A stretch of DNA of 64,000 nucleotides from Sphaerotilus sp. (GTDB lineage Bacteria; Pseudomonadota; Gammaproteobacteria; Burkholderiales; Burkholderiaceae_C). The notes under the pieces are model-generated. The model saw only the letters and a list, made by a program, of their open reading frames with translations, ran no database searches and was not told where the DNA came from. This document shows, one piece after another, positions 27,458-38,271 of the stretch. The stretch lies in NCBI GenBank assembly GCA_013299055.1, contig JAAFKB010000003.1:28899-92898 (forward strand), in the 5' to 3' direction. The position numbers were made by a program, and so were the translations under genes. Numbering within the stretch: position 1 is the stretch's first letter; each line of letters opens with the position of its first letter.

Positions 27458-28476
27458 TGCGGCGTCTGCTGAGCCTGCGCACCGAGACACCGATTGCCTT
27501 CGTTCAAGCCGTCGTGCATGCCTACGCCCGCTATGGCGTTGATCCTTCGGCGGCGCTGCTGGCCGCCCGCATCCGCCCCGAGCAGCTCGACGACCCCGAT
27601 GCCCGCATCACCGCTGGGCAACTGGAATGGCTGGGACAGGCGGCCATGCGCGAACTCGACGATGAAGCCCTGGGCTGGTTCTCGCGCCGCATGCGCTGGG
27701 GCACGTATGGCATGTTGACCCGCGCGGCCGTGACCGCCCCCACGCTGGGGGTGGCGCTGCGGCGCTGGTGCCGGCTGCATGGCTTGCTGGTGGACGAGAT
27801 CTCGCTGTCGGTGGAGGTGGACGGGGCACTGGCACGGGTGCTGGTGCAGGAACACCAGCCGCTGGGGCCTGTGCGCGAGTTCTGCGTGATGTCGATGCTG
27901 CGCGGTCTGCACGGGCTGGCCTGCTGGTTCATTGACGCGCACATTCCGCTCGCCGACATGGCCCTGCCGTTCGAGGCCCCGCCGCACAGCCGGGTCTACG
28001 GGCTGCTGTTCCCCGGCCCGGTGCGGTTCGGTGCGGGACAGGCGAGTCTCAGCTTTGGCAGCGAGTTCCTGGACCGGCCGATGGTGCGTGACGAAACCTC
28101 GCTGCGGGCGATGCTGCAGCACTCGCTGCCGCTGGTGGTGCGGCCCTACCGGCCGGCGCAGTTGCTGGTGCAGCGGGTGCGCGAGCTGTTGACCAGCCAG
28201 CCGGAGCTGATGCTCAACGCGGAAGCCCTGGCCTCGGCGCTGCACATGTCGGTGCGCACGCTGTACCGGCAGCTCGGGCTGGAGGGCACGACGCTGCAGG
28301 CGCTCAAGGACGAGGTGCGCTACGCACGCGCCAAGGAGCTGCTGAGCCGCACGGCCAAGCCCATCAAGCAGATTGCGCTGCTGCTGGGTTTCAGCAGCGA
28401 GAAGACGTTTGCACGGGCGTTCCAGCGTTGGGCAGGTGTCTTGCCTTCCGTGTTTCGCGGGCAGTCGCGAGGGTGA
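27454..28476 (+). CDS. AraC family transcriptional regulator
   Basis: C-terminal AraC HTH (ALASALHMSVRTLYRQLGLEGTTLQALKDEVRYARAKELLSRTAKPIKQIALLLGFSSEKTFARAFQRWAGVLPSVFR); ATGA overlap with the response regulator. Confidence 0.9.
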   Translation: MMRRLLSLRTETPIAFVQAVVHAYARYGVDPSAALLAARIRPEQLDDPDARITAGQLEWLGQAAMRELDDEALGWFSRRMRWGTYGMLTRAAVTAPTLGVALRRWCRLHGLLVDEISLSVEVDGALARVLVQEHQPLGPVREFCVMSMLRGLHGLACWFIDAHIPLADMALPFEAPPHSRVYGLLFPGPVRFGAGQASLSFGSEFLDRPMVRDETSLRAMLQHSLPLVVRPYRPAQLLVQRVRELLTSQPELMLNAEALASALHMSVRTLYRQLGLEGTTLQALKDEVRYARAKELLSRTAKPIKQIALLLGFSSEKTFARAFQRWAGVLPSVFRGQSRG

Positions 28477-28489
28477 ACCGCCCCGGGGA

Positions 28490-30715
28490 TCAGGCTGCCG
28501 CTGCCGCTGCCGCCCCCGCCTTCACCCGCAACCGCCACGCATGCAACAGCGGCTCCGTGTAGCCACTCGGCTGCGTCTGCCCCTGGAACACGAGGTCCAG
28601 CGCCGCCTGGTACGCCGCCCCGTCCGGGTTCTCGGCCAGCGACTGGTAGAGCGCGTCACCCGCGTTCTGCCCGTCCACCACCATCGCCATCCGCGCAAAC
28701 GCACCGCGCACCTGCTGCTCGGTGACGACGCCGTGCAGCAGCCAGTTGCACAGGTGCTGGCTGGAGATCCGCAGCGTCGCCCGGTCTTCCATCAGCCCCA
28801 CACCGTTGATGTCCGGCACCTTCGAGCAGCCCACGCCCTGGTCGATCCAGCGCACGACGTAGCCCAGGATGCCCTGCACGTTGTTGTCGATTTCCTGCTG
28901 CTTCTCGGCGTCGCTCCACTTCGCTTCGGCGACGACGGGGATCGTCAGCAGGTCGTTCATCAGCTTGTCAGTCAGCGCGGCGTTGTCGGCGTCGCCGCTG
29001 GACTCGATCTGCTGCTGCACCTGGGCCACGCTGATCTGGTGGTAGTGCAGCGCGTGCAGCGTCGCCGCCGTCGGGCTGGGGGTCCACGCGGTGTTGGCGC
29101 CCGCCTTCGGGTGACCGACCTTCTGCTCCAGCATCGCCGCCATCAGGTCCGGCATCGCCCACATGCCCTTGCCGATCTGGGCCCGACCACGCAGGCCGCA
29201 CTGCAGGCCGATCAGCACGTTGCGGCGCTCGTAGGCCGCGATCCAGGCGCTGCCCTTGATGTCGCCCTTGCGCAGCATCGGGCCAGCGTGCATGGCGGTG
29301 TGCATCTCGTCGCCGGTGCGGTCGAGGAAGCCGGTGTTGATGAAGGCCACGCGCGACGAAGCGGCGGCGATGCAGGCCTTCAGGTTCACCGACGTGCGGC
29401 GCTCCTCGTCCATGATGCCGAGCTTGACGGTGCTGTCGGGCAGGCCGAGCAGTTGCTCGACGCGGCCGAACAGCTCGCCCGCAAAGGCCACTTCAGCGGG
29501 GCCGTGCATCTTCGGCTTGACGATGTAGACGCTGCCGGTGCGGCTGTTCTTCAGGCCGCCCGCGCCGTGGCGCTGCAGATCGTGCAGGGCGATGGTCGTG
29601 GTGACCACGGCGTCCAGGATGCCTTCGGGGATTTCCGTGCCCTCGGCGCCCCACAGGATCGCCGGGTTGGTCATCAGGTGGCCGACATTGCGCACGAACA
29701 TCAGCGAGCGACCATGCAGCACGACCTCGCCGCCGTTAGGGCTGGTGTAGACACGGTCGGCGTTCAGGCGGCGGGTGAAGGTCTTGCCACCCTTGGCGAC
29801 TTCCTCGGTCAGCGTGCCGAGCTGGATGCCGAGCCAGTTGCGGTAGGCGAGCACCTTGTCCTCGGCGTCCACCGCGGCGACCGAGTCTTCCAGGTCGAGG
29901 ATGGTGGACAGCGCGGATTCGATCACCACGTCCGACACGCCAGCGGCGTCGGTCTTGCCGATGGTGGTGGTGCGGTCGATGCGGATGTCGAGGTGGATGC
30001 CGTGGTTCACCAGCAGCACCGAGGTCGGCGCGGCGGCCTCACCCTGGTAGCCGACAAACTGTGCGGCGTTGTCCAGACCAGCCGTGGCGCCACTCTTGAG
30101 CGACACGACGAGCTGGCCGCCTTCGACGCGGTAGCCGGTGGCGTCCTTGTGGGTGGCGCCGGCCAGCGGGGCGGCCTGGTCGAGGAAGTTGCGGGCGAAC
30201 TCGATCACGCGGGCGCCGCGCACCGGGTTGTAGCCGCCGGCCTTCTCGGCGCCATTGGCCTCGGAGATGGCGTCGGTCCCGTACAGCGCGTCGTACAGCG
30301 AGCCCCAGCGTGCATTGGCGGCGTTCAGCGCGTAGCGGGCGTTGAGGATCGGCACCACCAGTTGCGGGCCGGCCTGCAGCGCGAGTTCGGCGTCCACGTT
30401 CGCGGTGGTGGCCTGCACGGCGTCGGGCACGGGAACGAGGTAGCCGATCTGCGTCAGGAAGGCGCGGTAGGCGGCCATGTCGGCGATCGGGCCGGGGTGG
30501 GCCTGGTGCCAGGCGTCCATCTCCAGCTGGAGGCGGTCACGCTCGGCCAGCAGCGCGGCGTTCTTCGGCGCCAGGTCGTTGACGATGGCCTCGAAGCCGG
30601 CCCAGAACGTCGCCGGGGCAACGCCGGTGTTCGGCAGCACTTCATCCTCGATGAAGCGGAACAGCTCGGTGGCCACTTGCAGTTGCAGGCCGGGGATCGT
30701 GGTGCGTGCGGTCAT
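28490..30715 (-). CDS. glcB: malate synthase G
   Basis: [32 protein letters not shown]..., [71 protein letters not shown]. Confidence 0.95.
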   Translation of the reverse strand: MTARTTIPGLQLQVATELFRFIEDEVLPNTGVAPATFWAGFEAIVNDLAPKNAALLAERDRLQLEMDAWHQAHPGPIADMAAYRAFLTQIGYLVPVPDAVQATTANVDAELALQAGPQLVVPILNARYALNAANARWGSLYDALYGTDAISEANGAEKAGGYNPVRGARVIEFARNFLDQAAPLAGATHKDATGYRVEGGQLVVSLKSGATAGLDNAAQFVGYQGEAAAPTSVLLVNHGIHLDIRIDRTTTIGKTDAAGVSDVVIESALSTILDLEDSVAAVDAEDKVLAYRNWLGIQLGTLTEEVAKGGKTFTRRLNADRVYTSPNGGEVVLHGRSLMFVRNVGHLMTNPAILWGAEGTEIPEGILDAVVTTTIALHDLQRHGAGGLKNSRTGSVYIVKPKMHGPAEVAFAGELFGRVEQLLGLPDSTVKLGIMDEERRTSVNLKACIAAASSRVAFINTGFLDRTGDEMHTAMHAGPMLRKGDIKGSAWIAAYERRNVLIGLQCGLRGRAQIGKGMWAMPDLMAAMLEQKVGHPKAGANTAWTPSPTAATLHALHYHQISVAQVQQQIESSGDADNAALTDKLMNDLLTIPVVAEAKWSDAEKQQEIDNNVQGILGYVVRWIDQGVGCSKVPDINGVGLMEDRATLRISSQHLCNWLLHGVVTEQQVRGAFARMAMVVDGQNAGDALYQSLAENPDGAAYQAALDLVFQGQTQPSGYTEPLLHAWRLRVKAGAAAAAAA

Positions 30716-30731
30716 GGTGGGAACCTCGGGG

Positions 30732-31436
30732 TCAGATCGAAGAAGCAGAAGGAAAGAAATCCAGGACATCGCGCAGGCTGGCGCCCACGCGGGTCGGCTC
30801 GGTGCCGAGCGTTTCGAGCGGTGCGCCGGCCCGGTTGACCCACAGCGTCGTGTAGCCGAACCAGGTGGCGCCGAGCGCGTCCCAGCCGTTGCTGGAGACG
30901 AACAGGATCTGTTTCGCGGGCAAGCCGAGCGTCTGCGGGCCGAGGGCGTAGGCGCGGGGATCGGTCTTGAAGGCACGCGCCGGCTCGACGCTGATGACGT
31001 GGCCGAGCAGCGGCCCGAGGCCGGCGCTGCGCACCGCGATGCCGAGCATGTCCGGGTCGCCGTTGCTGAGGATGCCGGTCGGGATGCCGCGCGCCTTCAG
31101 CCCGTCCAGCACCTCGCGCACCTCGGGGAAGGCGCTGAGGTGGCGGTACTGGTTCATCAGGTGGTCTTCGGACTCTGGCGTCAGCGGCAGTTGCAGCCGG
31201 GCGCAGGCATGGCGCAGCGCGGCGCGGGTGATGTCCCAGAACGGCCGGTAGCGGCTGCCGTCGGGGGCGCTCATGGTGATGAGGCGCGTGTAGTCGATCT
31301 GCTTCTCGCGCCACAGCAGCGAGAGTGCGTCACCTCGGCCGGGGAACAGCTGCTCCGCCGTCAGCGCGACGCTGTAGACATCGAACAGGGTGCCGTAGGC
31401 ATCGAAGAGCACGGCATGGGGAGAGGGCTTGTCCAT
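30732..31436 (-). CDS. haloacid dehalogenase type II (HAD superfamily)
   Basis: [61 protein letters not shown]. Confidence 0.9.
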   Translation of the reverse strand: MDKPSPHAVLFDAYGTLFDVYSVALTAEQLFPGRGDALSLLWREKQIDYTRLITMSAPDGSRYRPFWDITRAALRHACARLQLPLTPESEDHLMNQYRHLSAFPEVREVLDGLKARGIPTGILSNGDPDMLGIAVRSAGLGPLLGHVISVEPARAFKTDPRAYALGPQTLGLPAKQILFVSSNGWDALGATWFGYTTLWVNRAGAPLETLGTEPTRVGASLRDVLDFFPSASSI

Positions 31437-31548
31437 GCCGTGAATCTATTCCAGACTTCGCATGCCATTGAGTGCATGCAAATTGAATGATTCAGAACTT
31501 TCATCGACAGGATCCAGGGCGGCGCCCCCACAGCAGGCCCCAAAGCCA

Positions 31549-31589
31549 ACGGCCCGGGTCTGCCGAATCGGTCGGCGGACCCGGGCCGT
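31549..31589. terminator. strong hairpin downstream of the PEP-CTERM gene, terminator-like but with a poor U-tract
   Basis: ACGGCCCGGGTC (31549-31560) / GACCCGGGCCGT (31578-31589): perfect 12-bp arms with an inner GCCGA/TCGGC stem. Confidence 0.55.
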
Positions 31590-31618
31590 GGCGTGCCCGT
31601 GGTGGGAAGCGGTGTGGA

Positions 31619-32266
31619 TCAGGCCGTCTTGCGCTGGCGACGGCCCATGGCACCCAGCACGCCCAGGCCGGCGAGCATCATGGCGACCGACTCGGGTTCC
31701 GGCACCGGGGAGACGGCCGGGGAACCCGTCAGGCTGACCTTGTCGAGCAGGACCGAGCCATCAGCCTGCGTGCCGATGCCGACGAAGGAGAGCTGCTGCA
31801 TACCCGCGGCAGCCGTGAACGTGAAGCTGTTGAGCGACCAGCCCTGACCCGAATTGACACCGAACGTGCCGATGGTCGAGCCACCGAACAGCACCTGGTA
31901 GGTCTGGCCACCGTCGTTGAGACGACCGGCGTCGTACCAGCTCAGCGTGTACTGGCCACCGGCGCCCGTGACCGATTGGCTGATGGTGGCCGTGTTCTGG
32001 ATGCCGGCAACTTGCTCGCCGAACGAGGCGCCAAAACCCACCATGCTGCCGGGCGTGCCCAGCACCGTGGCGTCCTTGTCGATCTGCAGGGCCCAGTAGC
32101 CATTCCAGCCCTCGATCGGGCCGCAGTTCTGGCTGTAGCAGTAGCCATCGGCGTTCAGGCTGACGGCGCTCTCGAAGCTGCCGTTGGTCAGCAGCTCGGT
32201 GCCGGTGGCGGCCTGGCTCGACAGGCTGCACAAGGCCATTGCGGCAAGGGCGATGATCTTTTTCAT
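31619..32266 (-). CDS. PEP-CTERM sorting domain protein
   Basis: Signal peptide MKKIIALAAMALCSLSSQA; C-terminus PVPEPESVAMMLAGLGVLGAMGRRQRKTA (PEP motif, TM helix, basic tail). Confidence 0.88.
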   Translation of the reverse strand: MKKIIALAAMALCSLSSQAATGTELLTNGSFESAVSLNADGYCYSQNCGPIEGWNGYWALQIDKDATVLGTPGSMVGFGASFGEQVAGIQNTATISQSVTGAGGQYTLSWYDAGRLNDGGQTYQVLFGGSTIGTFGVNSGQGWSLNSFTFTAAAGMQQLSFVGIGTQADGSVLLDKVSLTGSPAVSPVPEPESVAMMLAGLGVLGAMGRRQRKTA

Positions 32267-32496
32267 GGGAGGTTCCTCTGGGTTTGTTGCAGCTCGCCGA
32301 CATGGCGGTCTGCGGGTTGGTTTGAAAAAATCATAGCCAGTTACAAACCATTTGCCACCCCCGAGTCCGGGGTATCCCCGTGCAGATTCAGCAGCCATCG
32401 GATCGCCCGGTATTTTGCTCGGTCAAAATCTCACGGCGTCGTGAATCCTCAACACGAAAATGTATTTCCACACTGGATTTTCAACCCCCTGAATCC

Positions 32497-33405
32497 ATGG
32501 ACAAGCTCAAGCAAATCGAGTCATTTGTCGCGATTGTCCAGCGTGGCAGTCTGACCGCGGCTGCCGCGAATGAGGGGGTGGCCCCGGCGATGATGGGCCG
32601 GCGCATGGACGCGCTGGAAAAGCGCCTGGGCGTGAAGCTGCTCGTGCGCACCACCCGCAAGCTCACGTTGACCCACGAAGGCAGCGCCTTTCTCGAAGAC
32701 TGCACCCGTCTGCTGGCCGACCTCGCCAGCGCGGAGGCCAGCGTCAGCGCCGGTGGCGTGAAGGCGAGCGGCCATGTGCGCATCACGGCACCAGGCGGTT
32801 TCGGCCGCCGGCATGTGGCGCCGCTGCTGCCGCGGTTTCTGGCGCTGCACCCGGAGGTGTCGCTGTCGCTGAACCTGTCCGACCGCATCATCGACATGGT
32901 GAACGAGGGCTACGACTGCGCTGTGCGGGTGGGTGACATGCCCGACTCCAGCCTGATCTCGGTGCGGCTGGCCGACAACCGCCGCCGCTGCGTGGCCGCG
33001 CCCGCCTACCTTGCCCGTGCCGGCACGCCACAACAGCCGCTGGAGCTGATGCGCCATGAATGCCTGACGCTCAGCTCCGAGGCGAGCCAGTCACGTGGCT
33101 GGGCGTTCCTCATCGACGGCACCGTGCAGTACCTGCGCCCACCGGGCCGGCTCGACTGCTCGGACGGGCAGGTGCTGCACGCCTGGTGCCTGCAGGGACT
33201 CGGGGTCGCGTGGCGCAGCACCTGGGAGGTCGACGCCGACCTGCGCGCCGGCCGGCTCGTCAGCGTGCTCGACGCGCACGCCGCGCCACCCAACGGCATC
33301 TACGCGGTGCTGCCGCATGTGCGGCACCTGCCGCTGCGGGTGCGGTTGTGGGTGGACTTTCTCAAGCACAGCTACAGCACGCCGGGATACTGGAGTGCGG
33401 GCTGA
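32497..33405 (+). CDS. LysR family transcriptional regulator
   Basis: MDKLKQIESFVAIVQRGSLTAAAANEGVAPAMMGRRMDALEKRLGVKLLVRTTRKLTLTHEGSAFLEDC HTH domain. Confidence 0.92.
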   Translation: MDKLKQIESFVAIVQRGSLTAAAANEGVAPAMMGRRMDALEKRLGVKLLVRTTRKLTLTHEGSAFLEDCTRLLADLASAEASVSAGGVKASGHVRITAPGGFGRRHVAPLLPRFLALHPEVSLSLNLSDRIIDMVNEGYDCAVRVGDMPDSSLISVRLADNRRRCVAAPAYLARAGTPQQPLELMRHECLTLSSEASQSRGWAFLIDGTVQYLRPPGRLDCSDGQVLHAWCLQGLGVAWRSTWEVDADLRAGRLVSVLDAHAAPPNGIYAVLPHVRHLPLRVRLWVDFLKHSYSTPGYWSAG

Positions 33406-33465
33406 TGCGGCTGGCATGATGGCCACATAAGCGGTAACAATTCACACCAACTTGAGGAGCACACC

Positions 33466-34353
33466 ATGAAGTGGGACGGACAGCGAGAGAGTACCCAGGT
33501 GGAAGACCGCCGCGGCCAGGCCGGCGGTGGCGGTGGCCGCATGGCCGGGCGGCGCGGCGTCGGGCTGGGCACGATCGCCATCGCGCTGGTGGCGAGCTGG
33601 GTGTTCGGGGTCAACCCGATGACGGTGATCGGCGTGCTTGGCGGCATGGGCGGCGGCGAACCGGAGGTCGTGCAGCAGGCACCCGCCGGCCAGACCCGCG
33701 CAGCCCCGCAGGACCAGAACGCCCGCTTCATCTCGACCGTGCTCGCCTCGACCGAGGACGTGTGGGACGGCATCTTCCGCCAGGCCAACGCGCAGTACCA
33801 GAAACCCGGCCTCGTGCTCTACAGCCACGCCACGCGCACCGCCTGCGGCACTGGCCAGGCGGCGATGGGGCCGTTCTACTGCCCCGGCGACTCGAAGGTC
33901 TACCTCGACCTCGATTTCTTCGACACGATGCGCCGCCAGCTGGGTGCGCCCGGTGACTTCGCGCAGGCGTATGTCGTGGCGCACGAGGTCGGCCACCACG
34001 TCCAGCACCTGATGGGCATCACCGACAAGATCGACGCCATGCGCGGTCGGGTCAGCGAGGCGCAGGGCAACGCACTGTCGGTGCGGCTGGAGCTGCAGGC
34101 TGACTGCTTTGCCGGCGTCTGGGCGAGTCGGGCGCAGCAGGCGAAGAACTGGCTCGAACAAGGGGATCTGGAGGAAGCGATGAACGCCGCGTCGCAGATC
34201 GGCGACGACACGCTGCAGCGCAACGCCGGGGGCCGCGTCCGCCCGGAAAGCTTCACCCACGGCACCAGCCAGCAGCGCATGGCCTGGTTCAAGCGCGGGC
34301 TGCAGAGCGGGCAGATCGCGCAGTGCGATGCCTTCCAGGCGCGCACGCTGTAA
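33466..34353 (+). CDS. neutral zinc metallopeptidase (YpfJ family)
   Basis: MKWDGQRESTQVEDRRGQ start, single TM, zinc motif HEVGHHVQHLMG, LELQADCFAGVWA. Confidence 0.9.
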   Translation: MKWDGQRESTQVEDRRGQAGGGGGRMAGRRGVGLGTIAIALVASWVFGVNPMTVIGVLGGMGGGEPEVVQQAPAGQTRAAPQDQNARFISTVLASTEDVWDGIFRQANAQYQKPGLVLYSHATRTACGTGQAAMGPFYCPGDSKVYLDLDFFDTMRRQLGAPGDFAQAYVVAHEVGHHVQHLMGITDKIDAMRGRVSEAQGNALSVRLELQADCFAGVWASRAQQAKNWLEQGDLEEAMNAASQIGDDTLQRNAGGRVRPESFTHGTSQQRMAWFKRGLQSGQIAQCDAFQARTL

Positions 34354-34365
34354 CGGCCGGGAGGT

Positions 34366-35367
34366 TCAGCCCGGCGTGGCCCCGAACCACCACGCCACCG
34401 CCGCGAAGCTGCCGAACGCCAGCACGGTCGAGGCCAGGATGATCCGTGCGATGCGGCCGTTGTCGGCGCCGTAGCGTTCGGCCAATAACGAGACGTTGCT
34501 GGCGCTCGGCAGTGCGGCGGCCAGCACCAGCACCGTCACCTGGAAGTCGCTCAGCGCCAGCCCGGCGGCTTGTGCGCCCAGTGCGGTGGCCCACACCAGC
34601 AGCGGATGCAGCACCAGCTTGATCAGCGCCACCGGCAGGTAACGCCCCATCGGCATCGGGGCGCTCGGCCGGCCCTGCGCGTCCAGCCCAGAGCGCCACA
34701 GCACCGCGCCGATCGTGAACAGCGCGACCGGGCTGGCGGCATCGGCGAGCATGCCCACCCCCTTCGCCAGCGGACCCGGCAGCACCAGGCCAGTCACCGA
34801 CATCAGCGCCCCCAGCCCGATCGACCACGGCAGCGGATTGCCGAGGGCAGCGCGCAGCGAGCGGGTGATCGCGGCCCGTGCGGCTGCAGCGTCGCCGCTG
34901 TGGCTGGCACTGGGGTCATCGTGGTGGAGCTGCGCAATGGCGATGCACAGCGAGCTGGTGATGAACAGGTCGGCCAGCACGCTGGTGATCGTCGGCCCCG
35001 CTGCCGCCGGTCCGAGCAGCGCCACCAGCAGCGGCACGCCCATGAAGCCGGTGTTCGGGAAGGCGGCCACCAGCGCACCGAACGCGGCGTCGCGCAGATT
35101 GCCGGCCGCCCTGCGTGTCGTCACCACCGTGAACGCCACCACCGCCAGCGCGCACAGCAGGTACACCCCCATCACCACCGGGTCGAACAGCTCGCCCACC
35201 GGCAGGTTGGCGCCGAAGCGAAACAGCATGCACGGCAGCGCGAAGTACAGGACAAACGCATTCAGCCCCGGCACCGCCGCCAGCGGCAGGGCACCCCGCC
35301 GGGCGGCGAGGTAGCCGAGCAGGATCAGGGCGAAGAAGGGGACGGTGACGGCGAGGATGGGCTGCAT
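34366..35367 (-). CDS. AEC family transporter (auxin efflux carrier type)
   Basis: MQPILAVTVPFFALILLGYLAARRGALPLAAVPGLNAFVLYFALPCMLF; multi-TM. Confidence 0.85.
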   Translation of the reverse strand: MQPILAVTVPFFALILLGYLAARRGALPLAAVPGLNAFVLYFALPCMLFRFGANLPVGELFDPVVMGVYLLCALAVVAFTVVTTRRAAGNLRDAAFGALVAAFPNTGFMGVPLLVALLGPAAAGPTITSVLADLFITSSLCIAIAQLHHDDPSASHSGDAAAARAAITRSLRAALGNPLPWSIGLGALMSVTGLVLPGPLAKGVGMLADAASPVALFTIGAVLWRSGLDAQGRPSAPMPMGRYLPVALIKLVLHPLLVWATALGAQAAGLALSDFQVTVLVLAAALPSASNVSLLAERYGADNGRIARIILASTVLAFGSFAAVAWWFGATPG

Positions 35368-36314
35368 GGGGGGAAGTATCCCAGCGAGTTCATCCACTTG
35401 CGCACTTGGCTCACCCGGCTCACCTGCTGGTCTTCATCGGCCTGCACCAGCATCAACGCCCGGTCGAGATGGCCGTCGACGGTGGTCAAGTAGCGGCGCT
35501 CGCGGTCAGCTTCGTCGAACCAGCCATGGGCGCGGGCGATCTTGGCGTGGCTGTGTTTGGCGATGGCCGCCGTCAGCACCTCCCGCGCCAGGGGGTCGAG
35601 CAAGCCGAGGCGGTGGTCCAGTTCCTGCTCTGCCAGCGCCACCAGCGACTTGACCTCGTGGCGGCGCAGCAGCGGACCGACTGTCTCGCCCAGCACCATG
35701 ATCGAGCGGCTGTCGCCCAGCAGCTTCTGCAGCCCGCTCGTGCGCTGCAGTTCCACGACACCTTCATTCTTGCTCAGCAGCAGGGCTATCGTTTTGTTGG
35801 GCGTGTTGTCCAGCACGAGGCCGATCACCTCGCGTTCGGCCTGTGTCATCACGTCCAGCACGATCTGCAGCAACCTCCGCTCCTCCTCGGCCGCCTGGCG
35901 CAGCGCCGGCTCACGGGCCAGGCAGTGGCGCAGCGTGGCCTTCAGCTCGTCCGGCGGTGTATGTTTGGGGAGGAAATCGACGTCGGAGCGGTACTTGACC
36001 TGCTGCACCGCCATGCGCACGTCGTTCCCATGCGGCCCGGTCAGGAAGACCACTGGCATCGGGCAGCGGTGCCGCAGCAGTTGCGCGAAGATCTGCCGTC
36101 CGTTCATGGCCCCTGGCGGCGCAAGGTCGAAATCGATGTCCAGCGTCACCACGCCCCGCCTTGGCCACAGTGGCTCGGCCAGGAACTGCTCGCCGCTCGG
36201 GTAGCCCCGCGCCTCGAAACCATCCGCACGCAGGTTGTAGAGCAGGCTGTCGCGGAACTTGTCGTAGTCGTCGATGACGTGGACCAGGAGCGGTTCAGGT
36301 GCGGGGCTAAGCAT
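35325..36314 (-). CDS. response regulator with divergent LuxR-like output and extra C-terminal helical region
   Basis: VHVIDDYDKFRDSLLYNLRADGFEARGYPSGEQFL receiver, VVFLTG, DFLPKHTPPDELKATL; MTQAEREVIGLVLDNTPNKTIALLLSKNEGVVELQRTSGLQKL. Confidence 0.8.
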   Translation of the reverse strand: MLSPAPEPLLVHVIDDYDKFRDSLLYNLRADGFEARGYPSGEQFLAEPLWPRRGVVTLDIDFDLAPPGAMNGRQIFAQLLRHRCPMPVVFLTGPHGNDVRMAVQQVKYRSDVDFLPKHTPPDELKATLRHCLAREPALRQAAEEERRLLQIVLDVMTQAEREVIGLVLDNTPNKTIALLLSKNEGVVELQRTSGLQKLLGDSRSIMVLGETVGPLLRRHEVKSLVALAEQELDHRLGLLDPLAREVLTAAIAKHSHAKIARAHGWFDEADRERRYLTTVDGHLDRALMLVQADEDQQVSRVSQVRKWMNSLGYFPPCSPSSPSPSPSSP

Positions 36315-38271
36315 GGTCGCGGGGGGGGGCATCGGTCGAACCCTCAGGGGTGGGTGGGGTCAGCGGCAGGGTGATGACGAAATCGGCGCCGCGCGGCAGG
36401 TTGTCGGTGACCGCCATGTGCCCGCCGAGTCGCTCGACCCAGTGCTGGCAGAAGTGGAGCCCCCAGCCGTTGCCGCCGTGGCGGGTCGAGTAGCCGTGCT
36501 CGAACACCTTCTCGCGCAGCGCGACCGGCACGCCCCGGCCCCGGTCACGCACATGGATCTGCACCTGCTGGGTGTCCTCGTCCACGTAGCTCTCGACGCT
36601 GAGCTGGCGGTTGGTCAGCGGGATGTCCTCCATCGCCCAGATGGCGTTGCGCACGAGGTTGCTGATGACCTCGCACAGCGCGAACCGATCGGTCATGACT
36701 GGCGCCAGACCGGCCGAGACACCGTTGTGCAGCACGACGTTCTGTGCGGTGGCGTAGCGGCCTTCCCGCGCCAGCGCGTCCGCCACCGTCTCGCGCAGGC
36801 TCGCCGGCTCGATCGTCGGCTCGCCGCGCAGCCATGGCCGGAAGCGTTGCACGGTGTCGCTCATGTCCTGCGCGGACTGTTCGGCCAGGCGCACGCCTTC
36901 GGCCAGGTGCTCGTGGCGACCGGCCTTCAGTTGGTTCTTGACGCCATCCAGGGCCTGCAGGCAGGCGCTGCTGTGGTTCGAGATCTTGTGCAGCAGCTCG
37001 CCCGACTTTTCACCGAGCAGATGCACCGACAACTGCCGCCCCAACGCCGCATCCATGCTCTCGATGCGGCGCTGGTCCTCCATCTCACGGCTGACGTCGG
37101 TGCTGGCGAGGATCCAGCCCTCGCCGCTGCCGAGGGCGCGTGCGCTGACCTGCGCGGTCCAGCGCGTGCCGTCCGGACGCACGAACGGCACGCGGTAGCC
37201 GCTGGGGCGGGCCTCACCTGCCAGGATGACATGCAGGTGTTCATCCAGCCGGTCGGTGTGGTCCTCGGGCCAGAAGGGGTAGGGGGGGGCCACGCCGATC
37301 AATGCCTCAATGGGCCAGCCCGAGTCGGTGCAGAAGGTCCGGTTGACGTAGGTGAGCCGACCGTCGCGACCCACGACGCGCAGCCCCACGCTGATCGACT
37401 CCTCGATGTTTTTGCGAAAAGCAATCTCGCTGTCCAGGGCCAGCGCGGCGCCTTGACGGGCGGTGATTTCCTCGCGCAGGGTGCGCTGGTAGTCGCGCTG
37501 CGATCGGCCCAGCCAGCGCAGGCTGATCCCCACCAGCCCGACCAGCCCGACCGCCAGCACCGACAGCAGCACCTGCACCTGCCGCACCACACCAGGTGCG
37601 TCGTCGGGGCGGCGGGCCTCTGCAGCCGCCACCGCCGTGCCCACCGCGCTGACCACCTGGTACCGCTGCACCAGCGCCAGCGTCGGCGGCTTGTCAGGCA
37701 GCGTCCACAGCCGGTCGATGAAGGCGCCGGACGGCGTTCGCCGCTCGACCAGGTCACCACGGGCCAGCTCCGCGCGCACGCGGGCCAGCTCGTCAGGGGC
37801 CAGGGCGTTGTCCCGCTCATCGGCCACGCCGTGCAGGTGCCGCTCGGCTTGGCCGCTGTCGAGCCGCAGCAACCAGGTGGCGACCAATCCAGGCTGGGTG
37901 CGGCTGCAACGCTGAGCGGTCGTGGACAAGAACTGCAGGTGGAGGTCGCTGCGGCGCTGGCTCGGGCTCAGTCGGGTCCACTCGGCGATCAGCTCGCGGG
38001 CACAGGCGTCGCCCTCCGGGGTGCTGCGCGGTGTCGTGGGCGGTGCGGCAGGTGGTGTGGTGATCGCCACGGGGGCCACGCGGTTCGGGTCCAGTGGGGC
38101 CGGCAGCAGCTCCCAGATCAAGGCCAGCAGCAGCGTCACCGCGCCCGCCGCCGCCGCCACCGCCAGTCGCTGCAGCCACCGGATGCGCCCTCGCGCTGCG
38201 CCGGTCTCGGATGTCACTTCAGCCCCCACCTCAGCCTCCCAGTTGCGAACAGGTGTCGCGCTGCCAGCCAC
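36307..38271 (-). CDS. membrane PAS-domain sensor histidine kinase
   Basis: N-terminal TM, extracytoplasmic region, second TM, PAS (LRVVGRDGRLTYVNRTFCTDSGWPIEALIG), HATPase motifs (NLVRNAIWAM, VRDRGRGVP, GNGWGLHFCQHWVERLGG). Start could also be GTG at about 38217. Confidence 0.88.
   Translation of the reverse strand: MAGSATPVRNWEAEVGAEVTSETGAARGRIRWLQRLAVAAAAGAVTLLLALIWELLPAPLDPNRVAPVAITTPPAAPPTTPRSTPEGDACARELIAEWTRLSPSQRRSDLHLQFLSTTAQRCSRTQPGLVATWLLRLDSGQAERHLHGVADERDNALAPDELARVRAELARGDLVERRTPSGAFIDRLWTLPDKPPTLALVQRYQVVSAVGTAVAAAEARRPDDAPGVVRQVQVLLSVLAVGLVGLVGISLRWLGRSQRDYQRTLREEITARQGAALALDSEIAFRKNIEESISVGLRVVGRDGRLTYVNRTFCTDSGWPIEALIGVAPPYPFWPEDHTDRLDEHLHVILAGEARPSGYRVPFVRPDGTRWTAQVSARALGSGEGWILASTDVSREMEDQRRIESMDAALGRQLSVHLLGEKSGELLHKISNHSSACLQALDGVKNQLKAGRHEHLAEGVRLAEQSAQDMSDTVQRFRPWLRGEPTIEPASLRETVADALAREGRYATAQNVVLHNGVSAGLAPVMTDRFALCEVISNLVRNAIWAMEDIPLTNRQLSVESYVDEDTQQVQIHVRDRGRGVPVALREKVFEHGYSTRHGGNGWGLHFCQHWVERLGGHMAVTDNLPRGADFVITLPLTPPTPEGSTDAPPRDHA

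Noticed and set aside
28493-28515. GCAGCG/GGCAGC microsatellite at the 3' end of glcB
   Set aside because: Encodes a short poly-Ala tail; common GC-rich slippage with no evident function.
31549-31589. Long perfect hairpin as a possible mobile-element end or riboswitch
   Set aside because: Position just downstream of the PEP-CTERM gene fits a terminator-like hairpin; no second copy seen.
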